Part shown: positions 44,768-53,420 of the stretch, piece by piece | Position numbering within the stretch: the stretch's first letter is position 1 | How the letters are laid out: each line of letters begins with the position of its first letter | DNA from: Paraburkholderia azotifigens | Lineage (GTDB): Bacteria; Pseudomonadota; Gammaproteobacteria; Burkholderiales; Burkholderiaceae | Length of the DNA: 64,000 nt | NCBI RefSeq assembly: GCF_007995085.1 | Contig: NZ_VOQS01000005.1 | Location: 186,001 to 250,000, forward strand | Direction: 5' to 3' | Translations under genes and position numbers: made by a program | The notes under the pieces: model-generated | Seen by the model: only the letters and a program-made list of their open reading frames with translations | Database searches by the model: none | Told to the model about the DNA's origin: nothing

Positions 44768-46480
44768 TTACGCGAAATTGAGCACATAGTCAGCACCAGG
44801 CTTGGCCCGTCTCTTAAGCATCTCCGCCACCCGCTCCGCCATCATGATCGTCGGCACATTGGTATTTGCACACGGAATCGACGGCATCAGCGATGCATCG
44901 CACACATGCAATCCTTCCGCGCCATACACGGCGCCATCGGCGTCCGTCACCGCGAGCGGATCGTCTGAAGACCCCATCCGGCAAGTCCCTGACGGATGCC
45001 ACGTCTCACCGGCCGAGCGCGTGACGAACTCCGTCATCGCCTGATCGTCGGCGAGCAGGTCTTCGATCGACACACCTTGTGTCACCACGCGCCGGATCAA
45101 CGACCCGCGCAGCGGCCCGGCCACATCGAGCAACGCGCTCAACGCCCCACGCTGAACCGCATTCCACACGCCAGGCACGGCGACAGCCGCAACGCGCGGC
45201 GAATAGCTCGACGGAAACACCACGTGCCGATGCCGCGCCATCGAAGCCGCCCCGAGCGTCTGCGCACCAAAGCGCAACGCCAACTTCAGCCGTTCGAGAT
45301 CGCGCTGATCGGACAACATCGCGAAGTCGACCCGAGGCTCGTCGAAAGGACTCGCCGACGCCAGCTTCAGATGCCCACGCGAATACGATTTATTGACCCA
45401 GAAGAAGATCGTCCCCAGCCGATAACCAACAGAGTGCCAGCCCGAACGCGACAGAATCGCGCCGTGCATGTCGCCAGGCACTGTATCGGGCAGACCGGAA
45501 GAAAAGCGGACGATCGCCTGTTCGTGATGTTCGTCGGGGAAAGCCGTACGCGCGGCGCGCGGCAGGAACGCGGACACGGCAATCGACGGATGCTCCATCA
45601 GATTGCGTCCCACGCCCGCGCGATCGGCGCGCACATCGATACCGAGCGCCTTGAGATCGCCGGCCGGGCCGATCCCGCTTCTGAGCAGCAGCGCAGGGCT
45701 ATGAATCGCGCCCGCGCTGACGATCACACGCGCCGCGCGCAAATCCTCATGCGTGCCGTCCGGGCGCAACACGCGCGCCCCCGTTGCACGCTGTCCATCG
45801 AACAGTATCCGATCGACCACAAGCCCCGTGCGGATCGAGGGATTCTTGCGCGCGCGCACTGTGTCGTCGAGATAACAGACGGACGTCGGAATGCGCTCGC
45901 CTTGTGCGCTCACGGCGATCGAGCCAATAAAAGTACCGTCTTCCCACGGACCGTTCTGGTCTTCATGCAGCGCAAGCCCGCGCTGTTGCAGCGTATCGAG
46001 CACGGCCTTCACGAACGGCGAGATGCGCGGCCATGCGGTGCGCTGAATGCGCAGCGGACCACTCGCGCCATGCAACTCACCACCGAAATCGCAATCCGTT
46101 TCCAGCTTGCGGAAGTAGGGCAGGCACGCGTCCCAGTTCCAGCCGCGCGCACCGAGCGTGTCCCACTCGTTGTAATCGGCAGGTGCGCCGCGATTGGCCA
46201 TCAACGCATTGATGGCCGAACCGCCGCCCAGCAGCTTCGCCTGTTCATAGCGGCGCAGCGCGGCGGGCGCGCTCATGCGGGCCTTCAACTGCTGCCAGAT
46301 GTTATCCGTGTCCAGATACGCGCGGCCCGGATAGCGGCTGCGGATCGCATCGGGCATGTTGTCCGGCGAAATATCGCGGCCCGCTTCGATCAGGCAAACG
46401 CTCTTGCTCGCATCTTCGGAAAGACGCGCAGCCAGCACGCAGCCAGCGGAACCGCCACCCAGAATCAGATAGTCGATCAC
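44768..46480 (-). CDS. GMC-family oxidoreductase (choline/alcohol dehydrogenase-like)
   Basis: 570 residues. The FAD motif LILGGGSAGCVLAARL starts at residue 5, and the C-terminus carries WHPSGTCRMG with the conserved active-site histidine. GMC enzymes oxidise alcohols such as choline to aldehydes. The start is GTG 46480; no other start is possible before an in-frame stop. Just upstream is a 7-bp sequence repeated three times, with no Shine-Dalgarno. It lies downstream of the substrate-binding protein gene and its terminator. Confidence 0.92.
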   Translation of the reverse strand: MIDYLILGGGSAGCVLAARLSEDASKSVCLIEAGRDISPDNMPDAIRSRYPGRAYLDTDNIWQQLKARMSAPAALRRYEQAKLLGGGSAINALMANRGAPADYNEWDTLGARGWNWDACLPYFRKLETDCDFGGELHGASGPLRIQRTAWPRISPFVKAVLDTLQQRGLALHEDQNGPWEDGTFIGSIAVSAQGERIPTSVCYLDDTVRARKNPSIRTGLVVDRILFDGQRATGARVLRPDGTHEDLRAARVIVSAGAIHSPALLLRSGIGPAGDLKALGIDVRADRAGVGRNLMEHPSIAVSAFLPRAARTAFPDEHHEQAIVRFSSGLPDTVPGDMHGAILSRSGWHSVGYRLGTIFFWVNKSYSRGHLKLASASPFDEPRVDFAMLSDQRDLERLKLALRFGAQTLGAASMARHRHVVFPSSYSPRVAAVAVPGVWNAVQRGALSALLDVAGPLRGSLIRRVVTQGVSIEDLLADDQAMTEFVTRSAGETWHPSGTCRMGSSDDPLAVTDADGAVYGAEGLHVCDASLMPSIPCANTNVPTIMMAERVAEMLKRRAKPGADYVLNFA

Positions 46481-46501
46481 GTCGAATGTCGAATGTCGAA
46501 T
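46481..46501. repeat. 7-bp tandem repeat (x3) at the GMC start codon
   Basis: GTCGAAT occurs three times in tandem and directly abuts the GTG start codon of the GMC gene. It occupies the place where a ribosome binding site is expected. Confidence 0.7.
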
Positions 46502-46534
46502 GTGATGAGGCGCAGCGCATCAACCGATGCAAAG

Positions 46535-46569
46535 AAAAACGCCCGCCATGAACCAGGTTCCTGCGGGCG
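46535..46569 (-). terminator. Rho-independent terminator after the substrate-binding protein gene
   Basis: On the minus strand CGCCCGC (46569-46563) pairs with GCGGGCG (46546-46540), followed by five T (46539-46535). It separates the substrate-binding protein gene from the GMC gene. Confidence 0.75.
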
Positions 46570-46594
46570 CGTGAAGGCAAGCGTGCAACTGCGC

Positions 46595-47638
46595 TTACTG
46601 CATGAACTTCAGCCAGCGCGCTTTGGCCTGGATGCCGGCGTCGGATGCCCACCATTCTTCCGACATCAACGCCTGCTTCGACGCGTTCTCCGGCGAACTC
46701 GGCAGCTCGCTTGCGCGCTTCGCCGTGATCTTGCCCGTCTTGAACGCGGCGGGATTGCCGGGACCATAGTCGATGTAGAGCGGCAGATTGGCCTGCAATT
46801 CCGGCGACAAGGCGGCGTTGACGAACTTGATCGCATCGGGCAGATTCGGCGCGTTCTTCAGCACGCACAATTGCGTGTTCTGCAGAATGCCGTCGTTGAA
46901 CGTGAAGTCGACGTCGGGGTCGTCTTTCTTCACGGCGCTCGCGCGGCCATTCCAGATCATCGTCATGTCGACTTCGCCGTCATGCAGCAGTTGCGCCGAC
47001 TGTCCGCCCGAGGTCCACCACACGGTGATATCCGGCTTGATCTGCTGCAGCTTCTTGAACGCGCGATCGACGTCGAGCGGATAGAGCTTTTCGCGCGGCA
47101 CGCCGTCTGCGAGCAGCGCAGCCTCGAGCACCGTTTGCGGATCGTTGCGAAGCGCGCGCGTGCCCGGGAAATTCTTCACGTCCCAGAAGTCCTTCCAGCT
47201 TTGCGGCACCTTCTTCAGCGTCTTCTTGTTGTAGCCGATGACGGTCGAATAGAACTCGTATGCGACCGAATACGGCGTGCGGTATTTATCCGGCACGGCG
47301 GCCGCATTCGGGATCTTCGAGAAGTCCAGCTTTTCCAGCAGACCTTCGCGGCCGCCGCGCAGACAGTTCGACGTCGGCGTATCGACCACGTCCCAGATCG
47401 GCTTGCCCGTTGCACCTTGTGCCTTGATCTGCGGCCACGCGTCAGGAATGCTGTCCTGATTGATCGTGATGCCGAGTTCCTTGGCGGCGGGATCGAGGAT
47501 CGCCTTGGTCTGGGCTTCCTGATACGTGCCGCCTTGCGAGACGAACGTGATTTTTCCCGCAGCGAAGGCGGGCGCCATGCCCGCGATGCTCAACGCGAGA
47601 GTTATGGCTAATGGGCGCAACTTTGGAATGTTGATCAC
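46595..47638 (-). CDS. ABC transporter substrate-binding protein, PotD/PotF type
   Basis: 347 residues with a Sec signal peptide (hydrophobic residues about 9-22, cleavage after AFA near 26). The mature protein is of the spermidine/putrescine-binding family (WDVVDTPTSNCLRG, TVIGYNKKTL). GTG 47638 has GAGG seven bases upstream. It is the likely receptor for the PotA/B/C-like proteins at 37565-42477, although it is on the other strand and separated by hicAB and the GMC gene. The ligand is unknown. Confidence 0.91.
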   Translation of the reverse strand: MINIPKLRPLAITLALSIAGMAPAFAAGKITFVSQGGTYQEAQTKAILDPAAKELGITINQDSIPDAWPQIKAQGATGKPIWDVVDTPTSNCLRGGREGLLEKLDFSKIPNAAAVPDKYRTPYSVAYEFYSTVIGYNKKTLKKVPQSWKDFWDVKNFPGTRALRNDPQTVLEAALLADGVPREKLYPLDVDRAFKKLQQIKPDITVWWTSGGQSAQLLHDGEVDMTMIWNGRASAVKKDDPDVDFTFNDGILQNTQLCVLKNAPNLPDAIKFVNAALSPELQANLPLYIDYGPGNPAAFKTGKITAKRASELPSSPENASKQALMSEEWWASDAGIQAKARWLKFMQ

Positions 47639-47854
47639 GAATTTTCCTCGACACGGTTGAAGCGAAGGACATCTTCCAGGTCGTGCTGTCCTGCTTCCGG
47701 CTTATCGCTGGAAACAGAACAGCGCGGGAATGATTGAAAATATAGTGAGTCAATTTCGGCGGAGCAACGCCGGAATTGTTGGAGTCCCCATGACATAGCG
47801 TTATGTCAGACGCTTGCTGCGCACGTCACCAGGGCTCTTACCAATCGCATGTCG

Positions 47855-48199
47855 TCAGAAGATCACGTAGACCTTGCGCATCGTCTCTTCGACTTCCCAC
47901 GTGCCTTCCGTGTGGGCTTCGAAGAACAGCGTGTCGCCGCCCGCGAAGTGAATGGTGTCCTCGCCGTCGGGCGTGAAGCGGCCCCGGCCGCTCAGGAAGT
48001 GCATGACTTCGGCCTGTTTGACCGAGCGGCGATAGGTGCCCGGCGTACATTCGAAGAGGCCCGTATCGATCGCCTCGCTGCCTTGTATGACCTTCTGCAC
48101 GCCCGATACCCTGATCTCCGGCGTGCCGGGAAGACCGGCCGTGCCCCAGTCTTCCAGCCCCTGCAATCCGATGCTTTGTTTGATCTGCTGGACTTTCAT
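47855..48199 (-). CDS. Cupin domain protein (DUF861-like)
   Basis: 114 residues from ATG 48199; the longer frame adds an unlikely leader. The fold shows PGTYRRSVKQAEVMHFLSG and a DTLFFEAHTEGTWEVEE strand pair, as in the small cupins related to EutQ and ureidoglycine aminohydrolase. Metal ligands are incomplete, so catalysis is uncertain. It ends a minus-strand run of four metabolic genes. Confidence 0.82.
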   Translation of the reverse strand: MKVQQIKQSIGLQGLEDWGTAGLPGTPEIRVSGVQKVIQGSEAIDTGLFECTPGTYRRSVKQAEVMHFLSGRGRFTPDGEDTIHFAGGDTLFFEAHTEGTWEVEETMRKVYVIF

Positions 48200-48265
48200 C
48201 GCGTGTTTTCTTTGACGGTGGTTGGAAGGATGACAAACAAAGACGACAAACAAAGACGGCAAACG

Positions 48266-49243
48266 CTAAAGCGATCTCGGGATGCGCCGCTCGATCTTGC
48301 CAAGCCGCACCACAGTCACGCCTGCGCGCAGTTGTCTGAGCGAAGGCATCACGAGCATGCAGTCGGGATACGGCGTGCGCACGGCCTCGCCTTCCGACCA
48401 GCCGATCACGCTGCCCGCATCGGCAAACACTTCGAGTCCCGTGTAGTGGCGGGCGAAGCGGAAGTCGAGACTCTTCGCAACGACGGGCTCCGTCACGCGC
48501 ACGATCAGCATTTCATCGGGCAGCGGCATGATCCAGCCGTCAGGCAGATCCGCTTCGTCGACGACACCCGACAGCAACAGAAAGCGCGCCGTCACGTCGC
48601 GTGCAACCGTCACGGCAGCCATTTCCCAATGCTGTCCGCATTCGATCAGCAGCGCGTTCTTCGGGCTGCGCGGATCGCCGAAGCCTTCGTAATCGCGCAT
48701 GCGGCGGCCTTCGGGATGGCCCTCGTCGCAGATTACCGTGGCGGGCGTGCCGAGTTGCTCTGCCAGCGCGACACCTTTGTCGAGCGGTCCCGAGACGATC
48801 AAGGGCTTGCTCTTCTCGTGCATCGAATGCAGATCGAGCAGCAGATCGACGCTATCGATCACGGGCCGCATCGCGCGTGCGCGGCGCAGCTCGCTGGAAT
48901 CGAGCTCGCTGTTGTCGAGCGTTTGCGCGGTCCAGACGCGGTTGAAGTCCTGATCGACGAAGCGCCCCGCATCCGGCCTGGACGGATCGAAGCGCGCATA
49001 CGCATCGACGTTCGCGAACGCGAGCGTCAGCTTGCCGCGCGCTGGACGCAACTTCGCGCGCAGCAGCGCATCGACGACAATCGCGCCGCACACTTCGTTG
49101 CCGTGCGTGAGCGCGTTGATCATCACGTGCGGACCGTCGACGCCCGAATCGAAGGTGTGCACGTACGCAATGCCCGTGTCGCTATGCTCGTGCGCGGCGA
49201 TGTCGGGAAACGCGAGTTCGATCGGATACGCGTGCGCGCTCAT
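48266..49243 (-). CDS. Succinylglutamate desuccinylase/aspartoacylase family protein
   Basis: 325 residues, an M14-type zinc deacylase. HGNE near residue 47 and DLHS near residue 137 provide zinc ligands. Family members remove acyl groups from N-acyl amino acids. ATG 49243 overlaps the stop of the succinate-semialdehyde dehydrogenase gene by four bases, so the two are coupled. It could release an amino acid from an N-acylated or opine-like intermediate (inference). Confidence 0.88.
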   Translation of the reverse strand: MSAHAYPIELAFPDIAAHEHSDTGIAYVHTFDSGVDGPHVMINALTHGNEVCGAIVVDALLRAKLRPARGKLTLAFANVDAYARFDPSRPDAGRFVDQDFNRVWTAQTLDNSELDSSELRRARAMRPVIDSVDLLLDLHSMHEKSKPLIVSGPLDKGVALAEQLGTPATVICDEGHPEGRRMRDYEGFGDPRSPKNALLIECGQHWEMAAVTVARDVTARFLLLSGVVDEADLPDGWIMPLPDEMLIVRVTEPVVAKSLDFRFARHYTGLEVFADAGSVIGWSEGEAVRTPYPDCMLVMPSLRQLRAGVTVVRLGKIERRIPRSL

Positions 49244-50727
49244 TCGAGTCCGCCCTGGCAGAGATATTTGATCGACAGGTAATCGTCGAGGCCGTACTTC
49301 GAGCCTTCGCGGCCATAGCCCGATTCCTTGACGCCGCCGAACGGCGCGGCTTCGCTCGCAAGCGCGCCTTCGTTGATGCCGACGATGCCCGCTTCGAGCT
49401 GCCGCGCAACGCGGTCGATACGGCGCACATCCTGGCTATAGAAGTACGACGCGAGCCCGAACGGCGTGTCGTTGGCGGCGCGGATCGCGTCGGCTTCGTC
49501 GTCGAAGCGGAACAGCGGCACGACGGGGCCGAAGGTTTCCTCGCAGCTCAACTGCATGTCGGGCGTCGCGTCGGCGAGCACGGTCGGCGCGTAGTAAGTC
49601 GGTCCGAGATCCGGCAAACGCTTGCCGCCCGTCAGCACGCGTGCGCCGCGGCTCACGGCATCGTCCACATGCCGCGCGATCTTGTCGATGGCGCGCGCGT
49701 TGATCATCGGGCCGATTTGCGCGGCGGGATCCGTGGCGGGCGCAACCTTGAGCGCGGCGACGCGCGTTGCCAGCAGATCCGCGAAACGCTCATACACGCC
49801 CGACTGCACATAGACGCGGTTCGGGCACACACAGGTCTGCCCGCCGTTGCGGAATTTGGACGCGAGCAAGCCCGTCACGGCGGCATCGAGATCGGCGTCG
49901 TCGAACACGATGAAGGGCGCATTGCCGCCCAGTTCCAGCGACAGCTTCTTCAGCGTGCCCGCAGATTCGCGCGCCAGATACTTGCCGACAGGCGTCGACC
50001 CCGTGAACGTGATCTTGCGCACGCGGCCATCGGCGAGCCAGTCGGCGACAGCGGGCACCGCGTTCTCGCGCGAGGCCGAAATCAGGTTCAGCACGCCCGC
50101 CGGCACGCCCGCTTCATGCGCGAGCATCACGAGCGCGAGCGCCGTGAGGGGGGTGTCTTCGGCGGGCTTGCCGACGACCGTGCAGCCCGCCGCGAGTGCA
50201 GGCGCGATCTTGCGCGCGATCATCGCGAGCGGGAAATTCCACGGCGTAATTGCAGCGACGATGCCGACGGGTTCCTTGATCGCGCTCATGCGCTTGCCGC
50301 GCTGCTGCTGCGGAATGATGTCGCCGTAGATGCGCGTCGCTTCGTCCGCGAACCACGCGACATACGACGCGCCGTACATCACTTCGCCGCGTCCTTCGGC
50401 GAACGGCTTGCCCTGTTCGAGCGAGATCAGGCGGCCGAGCACATCCGCGTTCTCGACCATCAGCGCATGCCAGCGATGCAGCACGGCGGCGCGATCTTTC
50501 GGCAGGGTATCGCGCCACGCGGGGAAAGCGCGCGCGGCGGCATCGGTGGCGGCGCGTGCGTCGGCGGCCGTGCTGTCGGCGACCTGCGCGATCACGTTGC
50601 CGGTCGCCGGATCGGTCACATCGAAGCGCTGGCCACCCGCCGACGCCACCCACTTGCCATCGATGAAATTGTCGCCGCGGATCAGTTCGCTTAACTCGTA
50701 TCGCCTGGTTTCGTTTCGGTTATCCAT
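49240..50727 (-). CDS. gabD: NAD(P)-dependent succinate-semialdehyde dehydrogenase
   Basis: 495 residues. TPWNFPLAMIARK, FTGSTPVGK, LELGGNAPFIVFDDAD and RNGGQTCVCPNR with the catalytic cysteine match GabD, as does the GVKESGYGREGSKYG end. AAGGAG precedes ATG 50727 by seven bases. GabD makes succinate from succinate semialdehyde, the end product of putrescine or GABA breakdown, which fits the Pot-type transporter and aminotransferase nearby. It is not proven that this is the main GabD of the cell. Confidence 0.9.
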   Translation of the reverse strand: MDNRNETRRYELSELIRGDNFIDGKWVASAGGQRFDVTDPATGNVIAQVADSTAADARAATDAAARAFPAWRDTLPKDRAAVLHRWHALMVENADVLGRLISLEQGKPFAEGRGEVMYGASYVAWFADEATRIYGDIIPQQQRGKRMSAIKEPVGIVAAITPWNFPLAMIARKIAPALAAGCTVVGKPAEDTPLTALALVMLAHEAGVPAGVLNLISASRENAVPAVADWLADGRVRKITFTGSTPVGKYLARESAGTLKKLSLELGGNAPFIVFDDADLDAAVTGLLASKFRNGGQTCVCPNRVYVQSGVYERFADLLATRVAALKVAPATDPAAQIGPMINARAIDKIARHVDDAVSRGARVLTGGKRLPDLGPTYYAPTVLADATPDMQLSCEETFGPVVPLFRFDDEADAIRAANDTPFGLASYFYSQDVRRIDRVARQLEAGIVGINEGALASEAAPFGGVKESGYGREGSKYGLDDYLSIKYLCQGGLE

Positions 50728-50769
50728 CAGAACACTCCTTTGCATGTCAGGGGCATGAGGCGACGTGCA

Positions 50770-51849
50770 TCACGCGAGCCGGTGCGCGATCGCGGTACCT
50801 ACTTCCGCCGTATTCGCCTTGCCGCCGAGATCGCCCGTATGCGGGCCTTCCTTGAGCACGGCTTCGATCGCGGCGAGGATCGCGTCGTGCGCTTCGCGCT
50901 CCTTGCCCTGGCCGTTGCCGAGAAAATCGAGCATCATCGCCGCTGACCAGATCATCGCGATCGGATTGGCGATGCCCTTGCCCGCGATGTCCGGCGCGGA
51001 GCCGTGCACGGGTTCGAACAGCGACGGGAACGCGCGGTCCGGATTCATGTTCGCCGACGGCGCAATGCCGATCGTGCCCGTGCAGGCCGGACCGAGATCC
51101 GAGAGGATGTCGCCGAACAGGTTGGTCGCGACCACCACGTCGAAACGGTCCGGATTCAACACGAAGCGTGCACAAAGAATGTCGATGTGCTGCTTGTCCC
51201 ACTTCACGTCGGGATAGTGCGCGGCCATTTCGGCGGCGCGCGCGTCCCACCACGGCATGCTGATCGAAATGCCGTTGCTCTTCGTCGCAACCGTGATCTT
51301 CTTCGCGCGGCGCTGTGCGAGATCGAATGCGAACTTCAGCACGCGCTCGGAACCCTTGCGCGTGAAGATCGACTGCTGCGTCACGAACTCGCGCTCGGTG
51401 CCTTCGAACATCGTGCCGCCCACCGACGAATACTCGCCTTCCGTGTTTTCACGCACGATTATGAAGTCGATATCGCCTGCCTTGCGGCCCGCGAGCGGCG
51501 ACGGCACGCCTTCGAACAGCCGCGCGGGGCGCAGGTTGATGTACTGGTCGAACTCGCGGCGGAACTTGAGCAGCGAGCCCCACAGCGAAATATGATCGGG
51601 TACGGTGTCGGGCCAGCCGACGGCACCGAACAGAATCGCATCGGCGTCTGCGAGCTGTGCTTTCCAGTCGTCGGGCATCATCTGGCCGTGCTGCGCGTAG
51701 TAGTCGCAGCTCGCCCATTCGATATGCTGGTAATCGAGGCCGATGCCATAGCGCTTGCTGACGGCGTCGAGCGTGCGCAACGCTTCGGGCATCACTTCCT
51801 TGCCGATGCCGTCGCCGGGAATCACTGCGATGCGATAGTTGCGGGTCAT
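50770..51849 (-). CDS. Tartrate/D-malate dehydrogenase family (TtuC/DmlA-like)
   Basis: 359 residues of the isopropylmalate/isocitrate dehydrogenase superfamily. IPGDGIGKEVMPEAL, RENTEGEYSSVGG and TNLFGDILSDLGPA carry the substrate and metal sites. The family decarboxylates D-malate, tartrate or related 2-hydroxy acids with NAD. It is first in the minus-strand set and divergent from a DmlR-like LysR gene, the same pairing as dmlA-dmlR in E. coli. The substrate could be malate, tartrate or a 3-substituted malate. Confidence 0.9.
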   Translation of the reverse strand: MTRNYRIAVIPGDGIGKEVMPEALRTLDAVSKRYGIGLDYQHIEWASCDYYAQHGQMMPDDWKAQLADADAILFGAVGWPDTVPDHISLWGSLLKFRREFDQYINLRPARLFEGVPSPLAGRKAGDIDFIIVRENTEGEYSSVGGTMFEGTEREFVTQQSIFTRKGSERVLKFAFDLAQRRAKKITVATKSNGISISMPWWDARAAEMAAHYPDVKWDKQHIDILCARFVLNPDRFDVVVATNLFGDILSDLGPACTGTIGIAPSANMNPDRAFPSLFEPVHGSAPDIAGKGIANPIAMIWSAAMMLDFLGNGQGKEREAHDAILAAIEAVLKEGPHTGDLGGKANTAEVGTAIAHRLA

Positions 51850-51967
51850 ATGCGTCTCCTCGTCGGGAAGGTGTCGGGAATGATTCGGGTCAAAGCCATA
51901 CCGGCTAGTCTATTCCTGATTTACCGTCATAAAATCGCGCTTTCGGTTAAGCCACTATGCACGAACT

Positions 51968-52885
51968 GTGAATAAATCACCGAACCTCGACGACCTGCGC
52001 GTGTTCTGCACCGTCGCCCGCAAAGCCAGCTTCAGCGCGGCGGCGGATGCGCTGTCGGTGTCGGCGGCGTACGTCAGCAAGCGCGTGAACATGCTCGAAA
52101 CCGATCTGGGCACGCGGCTCTTCCACCGCTCCACACGCCGCGTCGCGATTACGGATGCGGGCGAGCGCGTGTATGCATGGGCCGAAAAGATTCTCGACGA
52201 CGTGGACCGCCTCGTCGAAGACGTGTCGACCACGCGGCGCGTGCCGCGCGGCACGCTGCGCGTGTCGAGCAGCTTCGGCTTCGGCCGGCATGTCGTGGCG
52301 CCCGCGCTCGCGCGGCTCACGGAGCGCTATCCGCAACTGAGCGTGCGACTCGATTTGTTCGACCGGATCGTGGATGTAGCGGGCGAAGGCTTCGACCTCG
52401 ATATCCGCATCGGCGACGAGATCGCCCCGCATCTGATCGCCAAACGGCTCGCGTCGAATCATCGCGTGCTGTGCGCGTCGCCTGCTTATCTGAAGCGGCA
52501 TGGCACGCCGCGTCAGCTGACGGATCTCGGCGCGCATCAGTGCCTCGCGATCAAGGAGCGCGATCATCCATCCGGCATCTGGCGTCTGACGGAGCGCGGC
52601 GAAACCGTGTCCGTGAAGGTGACGGGCCCGCTCTCGACCAATCACGGCGAAGTGGCCGTGCAATGGGCGCTGGCGGGGCGCGGCGTCGTGTTGCGTTCGA
52701 TGTGGGACGTGCGCGCGCTGCTGGACAGCGGCGCGCTCGTGCAGGTGCTGCCCGGCGTCACGCAGCCCGCGAACGTGTGGGCAGTCTATCCGGCGCGGCT
52801 CGCTTCGTCGGCGAAGGTGCGCGTGTGCGTTGACTTTCTGGCCGACGAGTTCGGCCGCCTCGCCGAACCCGGCGTGCCTCAGTGA
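51968..52885 (+). CDS. LysR-family regulator, DmlR-like
   Basis: 305 residues from GTG 51968. The HTH reads ASFSAAADALSVSAAYVSKRV, the variant seen in DmlR-like regulators, followed by the LysR effector domain. It is divergent from the TtuC/DmlA-like gene across 118 bases, so it probably activates that set when its dicarboxylate ligand is present. Its 3' end overlaps the convergent Lrp gene by seven bases. Confidence 0.91.
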   Translation: MNKSPNLDDLRVFCTVARKASFSAAADALSVSAAYVSKRVNMLETDLGTRLFHRSTRRVAITDAGERVYAWAEKILDDVDRLVEDVSTTRRVPRGTLRVSSSFGFGRHVVAPALARLTERYPQLSVRLDLFDRIVDVAGEGFDLDIRIGDEIAPHLIAKRLASNHRVLCASPAYLKRHGTPRQLTDLGAHQCLAIKERDHPSGIWRLTERGETVSVKVTGPLSTNHGEVAVQWALAGRGVVLRSMWDVRALLDSGALVQVLPGVTQPANVWAVYPARLASSAKVRVCVDFLADEFGRLAEPGVPQ

Positions 52886-53376
52886 TGGTTCTGCGAGAAG
52901 AGCGTTTCGAGCGGGTAATGCGTCTTCACGAACGGCGTCTTGATGATCACGTAGCTGAAGTACTTTTCGATGCCGATATCGCGTTCCAGCAGCCCTTCGA
53001 TGATGCTCTGATAGTGGCTGACGCTGCGCGTGACGAACTTCAGCAGGTAGTCGTAGCCGCCGCTCGCCAGATGGCACTCGACGATCTCGTCGACATCCTT
53101 GATCGCGTTGACGAACTTGATGAAGTCCTCGCGGCGATGGTCGGCGAGCGTGACCTCGGTGAAGACGATCTGCACGTCGCCGAGCTTCTCCAGCTGGATC
53201 TGCGCGCCATACCCCACGATATAACCCGCCTTCTCCAGCCGCTTCACGCGGATCAGGCAGGGACTGGGCGATAGCCCGACTGCGTCGGCCAGCTCGACGT
53301 TCGTGATTCGCCCTCGCTTTTGCAGTTGCGAGAGGATGCGCAGATCGATTCGGTCCAGCTTGCAGTCGGTGCTCAT
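52879..53376 (-). CDS. Lrp/AsnC-family transcriptional regulator
   Basis: 165 residues from ATG 53376. The HTH ITNVELADAVGLSPSPCLIRVKRLEKAG is followed by the RAM ligand-binding domain. These regulators sense amino acids. It follows the aminotransferase gene by 44 bases on the same strand and may be co-transcribed with it, so an amino-acid ligand tied to that enzyme is likely. Confidence 0.92.
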   Translation of the reverse strand: MSTDCKLDRIDLRILSQLQKRGRITNVELADAVGLSPSPCLIRVKRLEKAGYIVGYGAQIQLEKLGDVQIVFTEVTLADHRREDFIKFVNAIKDVDEIVECHLASGGYDYLLKFVTRSVSHYQSIIEGLLERDIGIEKYFSYVIIKTPFVKTHYPLETLFSQNHH

Positions 53377-53420
53377 CGTGAGTCGGTCGGTCCCGCATGT
53401 CGAAGGGTCGGTCGATGGTA

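Noticed and set aside
44996..47611. 871-codon open frame on the plus strand
   Set aside because: It is antisense to the GMC and substrate-binding protein genes, is arginine-rich without domains, and arises from GC-rich third positions.
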